A DNA stretch of 32,659 bases from Alistipes sp. Its GTDB lineage: Bacteria; Bacteroidota; Bacteroidia; Bacteroidales; Rikenellaceae. The stretch is taken from the NCBI GenBank assembly GCA_017408825.1, contig JAFQTX010000019.1, positions 1 through 32,659 of the forward strand, given 5' to 3'. A program made the position numbers and the translations under genes. The notes below the pieces were generated by a model that did no database searches, had not been told where the DNA came from, and saw nothing but the letters and a program-made list of their open reading frames with translations. Below are positions 26,192 to 32,659 of the stretch, in pieces. Positions within the stretch are counted from its first letter, which is position 1, and each line of letters begins with the position of its first letter.

Positions 26192-26611
26192 TTACTCCTC
26201 CTTTAACGTCATAGTCACATCGCCTAACTCGGCCTTAAAGGCACCATCGTACCAACTTCCGGAGCCATCTTCGGTCTTCTCAACCTTATCAGTAATATCG
26301 AGCGTCAAGGTCTCAAACTCGCCACCATTCGCCTCGCCATCGACATCCTCGAACCTAACCCTATTCTGAGAACCTGTGAAGACTGATTCATTAACATTGA
26401 TTTCACCATTCGGATCGGTATACTCCTCAATCCAGTCAACACGCACCTTAATGCCTTCGATAGGCTCGCCAGCCTCATCAACAACACGTGCCCTAAGGCT
26501 GAAGTTCACGTGAGGACAGCCATACTCTCCCGCAACATCCTCCCCAATCTCTTCACACGAAATAGCACCAAAGCCCAAGAGAGCCAGCAACAAATAAATT
26601 AGCTTTTTCAT
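26192..26611 (-). CDS. Radical-SAM-associated lipoprotein with YGCP motif and regulatory-like domain
   Basis: A 139-aa protein with leader MKKLIYLLLALLGFGAISC (Cys19) and then EEIGEDVAGEYGCPHVNF. Here the motif is Tyr-Gly-Cys-Pro, which adds a thiol at the position of Val. The domain RARVVDEAGEPIEGIKVRV and the stretch VRFEDVDGEANGGEFET show it is a paralogue of the 25843-26187 product. Both the leader and the motif are close to those of other Bacteroidales radical SAM-linked lipoproteins as I remember them (TIGR04134). It is the second gene of the operon. Confidence 0.87.
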   Translation of the reverse strand: MKKLIYLLLALLGFGAISCEEIGEDVAGEYGCPHVNFSLRARVVDEAGEPIEGIKVRVDWIEEYTDPNGEINVNESVFTGSQNRVRFEDVDGEANGGEFETLTLDITDKVEKTEDGSGSWYDGAFKAELGDVTMTLKEE

Positions 26612-26639
26612 AGTTCTATACCTTTATATACTATATGTA

Positions 26640-27260
26640 TCACTTTGGACACCCTGCCTCTGTTGCAAAACATATTCGGCAGTTGGTAAACTTACCCTGG
26701 CGCACCTCTATCTCATCGCCGTCCGTAGTACGCCCCCTAAACTCAAACTCGCCACTTAGGAGGTAGTCCTCGCCATACTCCTCACGACTCGTGAAGATGA
26801 TATAGCCATCAACGGCACGATAGCAGAGGGTGATGATGTCTGTTACGGTAGTGCCACTCGGAAGGGTTGTTGTTGCGCCTCGCTCCTGAAAATCGACACA
26901 AGCACGCCCCTTGCCAAGCAGCGTTAGGCTATACACCTTATCCAACTCGAAATCTGAGTGGAGGTTCTCGAGGTAGAAGTAGAGAGTTGCTTCCTTGCCC
27001 GAAGCGGACTCAAGACCACGACGCAGGTCAAACTTAAAACCACCATCGCTATTAATAACCATCTCGGGATGGTTACGATTAGTGAATACACCACCATCGC
27101 TCGTAAACTCCTCGCCCTCCCACTCATAGCGTGAGCCATAGAGCGTAAGCGATATTGGCGCATCGGTATCCAAGCCAATAATGTAGCCGAAGTCCTTAGC
27201 GCATGCCGAGAACACAACAACCGAGATTGCGACAAGAGAGATGCGAAGTAGTCGTTTCAT
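26640..27260 (-). CDS. First lipoprotein of the radical SAM operon, Cys-rich C-terminus
   Basis: The start at ATG 27260 gives MKRLLRISLVAISVVVFSAC with lipid Cys20; an upstream ATG at 27275 would add five residues before the leader. The 206-aa protein has a beta-rich body and no YGVP just after the Cys, although YGSRY occurs at about 41-45. It ends NCRICFATEAGCPK with Cys194, Cys197 and Cys204 within the last 13 residues, with further Cys at 121 and 146. A C-terminal Cys cluster would be a natural target for a thiol-directed radical SAM enzyme, but this is inference. It is the first gene after the operon promoter. No named family was recognised. Confidence 0.82.
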   Translation of the reverse strand: MKRLLRISLVAISVVVFSACAKDFGYIIGLDTDAPISLTLYGSRYEWEGEEFTSDGGVFTNRNHPEMVINSDGGFKFDLRRGLESASGKEATLYFYLENLHSDFELDKVYSLTLLGKGRACVDFQERGATTTLPSGTTVTDIITLCYRAVDGYIIFTSREEYGEDYLLSGEFEFRGRTTDGDEIEVRQGKFTNCRICFATEAGCPK

Positions 27261-27273
27261 AGCAGAGTTTATC

Positions 27274-27301
27274 AATTAGATATTAGTAATAGGTTATTTT
27301 A
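27274..27301 (-). repeat. AT-rich leader motif, copy A
   Basis: On the plus strand AATTAGATATTAGTAATAG, then GTTATTTTA. It lies in the leader of the operon between the promoter and the first ATG. It is nearly the same as copy B at 25812-25845 upstream of the 61-aa lipoprotein. Confidence 0.6.
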
Positions 27302-27316
27302 TCGATTTTTCTTTTA

Positions 27317-27348
27317 CAAAATTACTTCATTATATTGTGCAAACCAAA
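27317..27348 (-). promoter_or_regulatory. Consensus promoter of the radical SAM/lipoprotein operon
   Basis: On the minus strand TTTG (27348-27345), a 20-bp spacer and TAATTTTG (27324-27317) match TTTG-N19/20-TAnnTTTG. The transcript would start near 27310, giving a leader of about 50 nt. No other strong promoter was seen down to the terminator at 22874-22902, so one mRNA may carry all seven genes. Confidence 0.75.
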
Positions 27349-27563
27349 TTTTTGGAGCAAAATTATTTCCGAAGCACCAGGCGTAATATATTGATTTTCA
27401 GGGCGTTGCAAAAGCGATTTTTGCCAATTTTTCAACTCGCTGATTATCAGCCAATTACAAACACCCCACTAAACGCCATTATTAACTCACTGAACTACAA
27501 ACACTTAAACAACCAAAAAGTCTAATTTACGGAGTAGGATGCATATTTCCGAAAAAAAAGAAT

Positions 27564-27571
27564 TAACTTTG
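27564..27571 (+). promoter_or_regulatory. -7 box of putative ispG promoter
   Basis: TAACTTTG fits TAnnTTTG and lies 20 bp before the ispG ATG. There is no TTTG at -33; an eight-A run occupies part of the spacer. Confidence 0.5.
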
Positions 27572-27591
27572 TAGTATAAACTTTTCGAACA

Positions 27592-29070
27592 ATGCAACAT
27601 ACACTAAAATATAGTCGCCGCAAGGCCCACGAGGTGCGCATCGGCCAAGAGATTATCGGAGGCAACCACCCTATTGCCGTACAGTCGATGACCAACACAC
27701 CAACAGCCGACGTGGAGCGTTCCGTGGCACAGACAAAGCGTATTGCCGACGCTGGCGCCGAGATAGTACGTCTTACGGCGCAGGGTCGTCGTGAGGGCGA
27801 GGCACTCGCACCCATCGTAGCACGTCTACGCGAGGATGGCTACTCGACAGCCATCGTTGCCGACATACACTTCACACCCGAGATAGCGATGATTGCAGCC
27901 GAGGCGGTAGACAAAGTGCGCATAAATCCTGGTAACTTCCGAACGTCGGGAGGTGAACTTGAGCGTCTGGTGGAGATCTGTCGCCGTCGTGGTGTGGCAC
28001 TGCGCATAGGCGTAAACCACGGCTCGTTGGCAAAGCGCATATTCGACGAGTGGGGCGACACCCCCGAGGGTATGGTGGCCTCGGCAATGGAGTTTTTACG
28101 TATGTGCCGAGAGTTAGAGTTCCACGACGTGGTAGTATCTATGAAGTCGAGCAACACACGTGTGATGGTACACGCCTACCGACTCTTGGTCGAGGCAATG
28201 GAGCGTGAGGCGATGACCTATCCGCTACACCTTGGCGTTACGGAGGCGGGCGACGGCATCGAGGGACGCATAAAGAGTGCTGTGGGCATTGGTGCTCTGC
28301 TTGCCGACGGCATTGGCGACACGCTACGTGTATCCCTAACGGAAGATCCTGAGAACGAGGTGCCCGTAGGCAAGATTATCGCCGACCACTTCGCTGGTCG
28401 CACGGCAGAGTTTAGTGTAGAGTCGCTCGACGAGTACCACCCCACCGAGTTCCGCCCACGCACCACGGCAAAGCCTATAACACATAGTGAGCTTACCGCC
28501 GAGTACGACATCATAGATGCAACGTCGGATAACCCTACACACGAGTGGCGAGCAGCGATACTCAACAGCAAGGAGCATCGCCCTGTGGTACTACGTCGCC
28601 GCTATGACACGTCAGACAAAAATCTTGTGGCGATATACGCAGCAGCAGATATGGGATCACTGCTCCTTGACGGTCTTGCCGAGGGCGTCTGGATAGATGC
28701 ACCACATATCGACCAAGAGAGCATTAACGAGATAGAGCTTATGCTCCTTCAGGCTGCACGCCTACGCTTCAGCCATACGGAGTATATCGCCTGTCCAAGT
28801 TGCGGACGCACGCTCTACGACATACAATCTACACTGGCCGCAATCAAAGCACGCACCTCACACCTCAAAGATCTCAAGATAGGCGTTATGGGGTGTATCG
28901 TCAATGGTCCTGGCGAGATGGCCGATGCCGACTACGGCTATGTAGGCTCGTCGCCCGAGCATATCACACTCTACCGTGGCAAGGAGATTGTCGAGCGCAA
29001 CATCCACCAAAGAGAGGCTCTCGACCACCTCATTGAGATCATCAAACGTGACGGCCGCTGGCACGACTAA
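27592..29070 (+). CDS. ispG: 4-hydroxy-3-methylbut-2-enyl-diphosphate synthase (IspG/GcpE)
   Basis: Converts MEcPP to HMBPP in the MEP isoprenoid pathway, using a [4Fe-4S] cluster. The N-terminal TIM barrel begins with GGNHPIAVQSMTNTPTADV and contains GVTEAGDG. The cluster ligands are Cys401, Cys404 (ACPSCGRT), Cys435 and Glu442 (MGCIVNGPGEM). The length of 492 aa lies between the short E. coli form (about 370) and the three-domain form of about 600 residues that I associate with many Bacteroidetes and plants, so the central insert (about residues 280-395) is short here. It leads a plus-strand pair with recO (34-bp gap). Confidence 0.95.
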   Translation: MQHTLKYSRRKAHEVRIGQEIIGGNHPIAVQSMTNTPTADVERSVAQTKRIADAGAEIVRLTAQGRREGEALAPIVARLREDGYSTAIVADIHFTPEIAMIAAEAVDKVRINPGNFRTSGGELERLVEICRRRGVALRIGVNHGSLAKRIFDEWGDTPEGMVASAMEFLRMCRELEFHDVVVSMKSSNTRVMVHAYRLLVEAMEREAMTYPLHLGVTEAGDGIEGRIKSAVGIGALLADGIGDTLRVSLTEDPENEVPVGKIIADHFAGRTAEFSVESLDEYHPTEFRPRTTAKPITHSELTAEYDIIDATSDNPTHEWRAAILNSKEHRPVVLRRRYDTSDKNLVAIYAAADMGSLLLDGLAEGVWIDAPHIDQESINEIELMLLQAARLRFSHTEYIACPSCGRTLYDIQSTLAAIKARTSHLKDLKIGVMGCIVNGPGEMADADYGYVGSSPEHITLYRGKEIVERNIHQREALDHLIEIIKRDGRWHD

Positions 29071-29104
29071 GGTTATCAAGGCTGATTACTAATTAAACAG
29101 AGCG

Positions 29105-29833
29105 TTGGCACTAAAGAGCTATAAGGCACGTGGCATTGTTCTCGGCACACTGAAGTATGGCGAGAAGGGGGTCATCGTGCATATGCTCACCGACGTATGT
29201 GGCCGCCAGAGCTATATGATACAGGGTGTACGCCCTACGGCTAAAGGGTCGAAATTAGCACTGCTGCAGCCAATGTTTACCGTAGAGTTTGAGGGGCTTA
29301 CATCAACAAAGATGTCGCTACACCGAATGAAGGACATCACCCCCGGTATAGTATTGCAATCGACCCCCTTCGACGTGCGCAAGTCTACAATGGCACTCTT
29401 TATGGCCGAGGTGCTATACCGCCTAATCCGCGAGAACGATGACAGCGAGGGATTATTCGACTTCGTATGGGGCTCGATAGCAGCACTCGATGCTCTGGAG
29501 GAGGGCATTGCCAACTTCCACCTATGGTTCCTGGCAAACCTCAGCCGCCCACTCGGCTTCTCGCCCGACAACGAGTATAGCGACGGAGCGTGGCTCGACA
29601 TCCGAGATGGTCACTTCACACCCCACGCCCTACTCCCCAGCCTTGCACTCACACCCGAGAATGCACGCATCCTCCACGATATGCTCGAGTGCGATGTGCG
29701 CTACCTCGGCGAGATAGGCCTCAACCGCAACGAGCGTGTCGAATTTCTCGAGGCAATGCTCAAATACTACAGCTTTCACCTCGACTCAATACGCTCTGTA
29801 GAGTCGATACGTGTTCTACGTGAGGTGTTTTAG
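29105..29833 (+). CDS. recO: DNA repair protein RecO
   Basis: A 242-aa RecO homologue: an N-terminal OB-fold (KARGIVLGTLKYGEKGVIVHMLTD..GRQSYMIQGVR) followed by a helical domain. RecO works with RecR to load RecA on SSB-coated gaps. The start appears to be TTG at 29105. An in-frame stop lies at 29090-29092 with no ATG between them, and the next ATG is inside the OB-fold. No zinc-binding Cys cluster is seen. It ends before a bidirectional hairpin. Confidence 0.93.
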   Translation: MALKSYKARGIVLGTLKYGEKGVIVHMLTDVCGRQSYMIQGVRPTAKGSKLALLQPMFTVEFEGLTSTKMSLHRMKDITPGIVLQSTPFDVRKSTMALFMAEVLYRLIRENDDSEGLFDFVWGSIAALDALEEGIANFHLWFLANLSRPLGFSPDNEYSDGAWLDIRDGHFTPHALLPSLALTPENARILHDMLECDVRYLGEIGLNRNERVEFLEAMLKYYSFHLDSIRSVESIRVLREVF

Positions 29834-29854
29834 CAAATACACATATATGTAAAA

Positions 29855-29885
29855 AGAGGGCTGCTCCACGTTGGAACAGCCCTCT
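29855..29885. terminator. Bidirectional terminator between recO and the GH13 gene
   Basis: The arms AGAGGGCTG-C-TCCA (29855-29868) and TGGA-A-CAGCCCTCT (29872-29885) form a 13-bp stem with one mismatch and a CGT loop. The minus strand continues with a T run (CCCTCTTTTTAC), so it mainly serves the GH13 gene. Confidence 0.82.
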
Positions 29886-29901
29886 ACAGTTGTGTTACTG
29901 C

Positions 29902-32424
29902 TTACTCACGAACAAGCACAATATAGTCGCTTGCGCCGAGTGAGAAGTTGTATGAAGAGCCGAGAGTAAGCGTTGCGCCTGTCATAAGGTTGGTCCACTC
30001 ACCCTGACACGCCGATGGGATGGTTACCTCGGTAATCTTGTGCTCGTTGGTGAAGTTTGCGACAACGATAACCTTATCCATCACAAGCACCTTGCCGTTC
30101 ATACTATCATCGCCAACCTTCCAAACGTGAACCGAGAGGTTGTCCTGACCGTAGTACTCCTCGTGGTCGGTACGCCAAGAGATAATCTTCGATAGGGCGT
30201 CGTACATTGCCTTGCGGTTTGTATCCTCGAGGTAGTTCCAGCGCACAGGCTTACGACCAGTACGGCCATTCTCCTCGATAGATACGTCGTAGCCAAGCTC
30301 ACCAAACTGCCACAACATCTTAGGATATGGAGTGAGGAAGTGGAAGGCATAAGCAGCCTGCAAGCGCTTAGAGATAACAGCCCAATTACTCTTAACCCAT
30401 GACTGACCATACGTAATAGCCTTATAAGCAACACGCTCCTCATCGTGGGTCTCGATGTTGTTTACACGACCACGCTTAAAGTCGGCAAAGCTACTCTTAT
30501 TGTTACCAGTCCAGCCCATTACAGACTCCATATATCCATTCATCTGGTTGTTGTTCCAACAGAGTGCGCCTACTGACTCATAAAGCTCGTTCTCCTCCTT
30601 CTGGTCACAGAAATGCTCGAAGATAATGTATGCATCCTCCTCTACCGAGCGAATGGTCTCAGCATAGTGCTTCAAGATACCTACACGCTCTGACGAGTAG
30701 CCCCACGCATCGTAGTTAGCAGGGTGCTGCACGAAGCCCTTGGTAAGGTCGAAGCGGAAACCATCGACGTTGTACTCCTCTAACCAATACTTAAGCACAT
30801 CGTCGAAGTAGTTTACAGTCTCGGCATATGTGTGGTTGAAGTCGTGGAAGACACTAAAGTTGTGAGGTGCTGACACGTTGAAGAATGGGTTGCTGGCTGT
30901 GGTACAGTTCTTACCCGAATCCCACCACATCTTAGCATATGGCGCCAAGCCTGTGGCGTGGTTAAACACCACATCAACAATAACAGCAATACCACGCTTG
31001 TGACACTCGTCGATGAATGTCTTATAGGCATTTGTTGTGCCATAAGCCTTGTCGGCAGCGAAGTAGTAACATGGGTTATAGCCCCACGAATCGTTGCCGT
31101 CGAACTCCTGAATAGGCATAAGCTCGATAGCGTTAATACCCAAGGTCTCGAGGTAGTTGAGCTTGCCAATTACATCATTGATAGTACCACCCGACGTAAA
31201 GTCACGGATGAGCAACTCATAAATAGCCAGCGAGTTCTCCTCAGGGCGATCAAAATCTGGAATCGACCACTGATACTCGTTAGGGTTAATCTCAAACACC
31301 GATACTACATCTGTCGTGTACTCAGCAGGATAGGGTTTGAGGTTTGGATATGTCGATGACTTAATCCACTTATCGTTCCAAGGGTCGAGGATCTTCGTAG
31401 AGTATGGGTCGCCAATCCTTATCTCGCCATCGACAAGGTATTGATAACCATACTCAACACCCTCCTCGAGGCCTGACACGGTAGTCCAAAAGTAGTCACC
31501 ATCACGCTTCATCAGATACTCGTTCGAAGGGGCATAGTTGTTAAAGTCGCCAAGAAGCACCACGAAGTCCTTACCTGGGGCAAAGAGAACAAACGTAGCC
31601 TCGCTACCATTCACCGTAACGCCGTTATCGGCATCGGCGGGACGTGGAGCACTCTCAGGCTCTGCCAAAACAGTCACGGCAACGCTATCCTCGGCACTCT
31701 CAACGCCATCGGTTGCCACAGCCTTAAATACAACATCCTCGGCCTCCTTGGGGACATACGTATATGTGAGTGATGCTTCGGTAGTCTCAGCCACAACCTC
31801 ATCGTTCTTAAACAGCTGAAGGCCTATCGCACCATTCTGATTTACAAGCACTTCATACTCATTACCAACCGAGAGCATTGCACCGTTTTTGGGTGATGCG
31901 ATTTTAACAGAGAGACCCTCCTGAACTACCTCGATAAGTATATCGGCGCCATTATCCTTAACCTCAACCTTGTTATCAGACGAGCGGAATACAAAGGCCA
32001 AGTGAGTGATTTTCTCACCATCCGAAACACCATAGTGGGCACGAGGGCCACCCTTGATGGTGTAGTGCCACACGTTATCATTAACACGCTTAAGTTTGCA
32101 CTTGTCGGTATTTACGCCCCAATTTGCCAACACGTGCTTCCAATCGCCAGATGTTGCACTTGCTGATGTGAGGACACCTGTGTGAGCATAGAGATCACCA
32201 GTAAAGCCATCGGCCGCAGTACCCTTCGTATTGAGGATAATGGTCACATCCTCAGTAGTTGTCTCGGGGATTAATGCGGGATAGGTCGAGATGAATGGGA
32301 GTTCAGATGGATCATCTGGAACTGGGATTGGAGGAGTAGGTACATCATCTACTAAAGAGTCACCACAACCTACCATAACAATAGCCGCCAGCAGCGACAT
32401 CATCAAAATGCGTAGTGTTTTCAT
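29902..32424 (-). CDS. GH13 alpha-amylase-family surface lipoprotein
   Basis: An 840-aa enzyme from ATG 32424. The leader MKTLRILMMSLLAAIVMVGC ends in lipid Cys20, and a Pro/Asp-rich spacer follows. There are beta-sandwich domains at about 40-170 and 175-255, an Ig-like stretch, and a CBM48/isoamylase-like domain at about 270-355 (VTVNGSEATFVLFAPGKDF; LLGDFNNY). The GH13 barrel then shows motif I DVVFNH (484-489), motif II GFRFDLTKG with nucleophile Asp559, motif III FEHF with acid/base Glu603, and motif IV ETHDEE with Asp661. All three catalytic acids are present. The order of domains fits a cell-surface starch/glycogen hydrolase. It is a single gene about 22 kb from the susC/D genes here. 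The longer frame from 32583 is rejected because a promoter lies downstream of that start. Confidence 0.94.
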   Translation of the reverse strand: MKTLRILMMSLLAAIVMVGCGDSLVDDVPTPPIPVPDDPSELPFISTYPALIPETTTEDVTIILNTKGTAADGFTGDLYAHTGVLTSASATSGDWKHVLANWGVNTDKCKLKRVNDNVWHYTIKGGPRAHYGVSDGEKITHLAFVFRSSDNKVEVKDNGADILIEVVQEGLSVKIASPKNGAMLSVGNEYEVLVNQNGAIGLQLFKNDEVVAETTEASLTYTYVPKEAEDVVFKAVATDGVESAEDSVAVTVLAEPESAPRPADADNGVTVNGSEATFVLFAPGKDFVVLLGDFNNYAPSNEYLMKRDGDYFWTTVSGLEEGVEYGYQYLVDGEIRIGDPYSTKILDPWNDKWIKSSTYPNLKPYPAEYTTDVVSVFEINPNEYQWSIPDFDRPEENSLAIYELLIRDFTSGGTINDVIGKLNYLETLGINAIELMPIQEFDGNDSWGYNPCYYFAADKAYGTTNAYKTFIDECHKRGIAVIVDVVFNHATGLAPYAKMWWDSGKNCTTASNPFFNVSAPHNFSVFHDFNHTYAETVNYFDDVLKYWLEEYNVDGFRFDLTKGFVQHPANYDAWGYSSERVGILKHYAETIRSVEEDAYIIFEHFCDQKEENELYESVGALCWNNNQMNGYMESVMGWTGNNKSSFADFKRGRVNNIETHDEERVAYKAITYGQSWVKSNWAVISKRLQAAYAFHFLTPYPKMLWQFGELGYDVSIEENGRTGRKPVRWNYLEDTNRKAMYDALSKIISWRTDHEEYYGQDNLSVHVWKVGDDSMNGKVLVMDKVIVVANFTNEHKITEVTIPSACQGEWTNLMTGATLTLGSSYNFSLGASDYIVLVRE

Positions 32425-32507
32425 TGTGTGTAGAGTTATAATTGTTAATCTTATTGTTCTTCGGCATGACCCATAGCGTGCCCCTGAGCACACTTGCGTA
32501 ATCGATG

Positions 32508-32539
32508 CAAAGTTACAGAAAAACGCTGGAATAATCAAC
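32508..32539 (-). promoter_or_regulatory. Putative promoter of the GH13 gene
   Basis: On the minus strand GTTG (32539-32536), a 20-bp spacer and TAACTTTG (32515-32508). The -7 box is perfect and the -33 is one mismatch from TTTG. The leader to ATG 32424 is about 75 nt. The remaining bases to the window end (32540-32659) show no gene. Confidence 0.65.
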
Positions 32540-32659
32540 CGAAATCGGAATAATAGTGCATCTTGCACTGATAATAAATACATTACGCTGAAAATCTCGG
32601 AAATACGGGAAATAGCAATTTAGCAAAGAAACGCAAGGTAATGAAATAGAACGGTTGCC

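Larger units (their letters stand above)
27261..27591. other. Divergent intergenic region between the radical SAM operon and ispG
   Basis: About 330 bp, AT-rich, with no credible gene. It holds AT-rich leader motif copy A (27274-27301), the operon promoter (27317-27348, minus), a perfect 13-bp palindrome GCTGATTATCAGC (27439-27451), and an ispG -7-like box (27564-27571). The palindrome core is the same as the one in the susC promoter region. Confidence 0.6.

Noticed and set aside
32425-32583. N-terminal extension of the GH13 protein
   Set aside because: A lipoprotein signal begins at 32424, and a -7 box lies within the extension.

Overview
The window is typical Bacteroidales chromosome. It carries a SusC/SusD outer-membrane glycan-uptake pair, many lipoproteins with the signal peptide cleaved at a lipobox Cys, and a LysRS with a C-terminal extension of about 75 residues. 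Several genes have the Bacteroidetes promoter form TTTG-N19/20-TAnnTTTG, and no Shine-Dalgarno sequences are obvious. An Alistipes/Rikenellaceae-like gut organism is plausible, but the family cannot be fixed from sequence alone.

Layout. Positions 1-7310 (minus) hold the end of a polysaccharide utilisation locus: susC, susD and a large surface lipoprotein that runs off the left edge. Positions 7810-11764 (minus) look like a metal-handling operon: a PqqD-like protein, a His-rich protein, a TonB-dependent receptor with a Cys cluster, and an HMA protein with a His-rich tail. Two 125-bp structured repeats lie inside it. Positions 11926-16900 (plus) hold recQ, a DEDD exonuclease, an RlmI-like rRNA methyltransferase and two small lipoprotein/coiled-coil genes. 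A terminator and a 124-bp element with terminal inverted repeats follow. Positions 17104-19179 (minus) encode a GH20 hexosaminidase with a consensus promoter. Positions 19346-22849 (plus) hold lysS, an AT-rich RhuM-Fic gene and tpiA.

Positions 22907-27260 (minus) are the most unusual part: a seven-gene operon of five small secreted (mostly lipoprotein) genes followed by two radical SAM/SPASM enzymes. Four of the five share a YG[VC][PS] motif just after the lipidation Cys. This matches the general idea of the rSAM/lipoprotein systems predicted bioinformatically in Bacteroidales, whose chemistry is unknown as far as I recall. Positions 27592-29833 (plus) hold ispG and recO, and 29902-32424 (minus) encodes a GH13 amylase-family lipoprotein.

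Most genes are housekeeping or glycan-foraging. The strongest candidates for new biology are the radical SAM/lipoprotein operon, the paired repeats with a covarying palindrome, a nine-G tract in the susC reading frame that could allow phase variation, and the metal operon led by a PqqD-like protein. No tRNA, rRNA, CRISPR array, transposase or integrase gene was seen.
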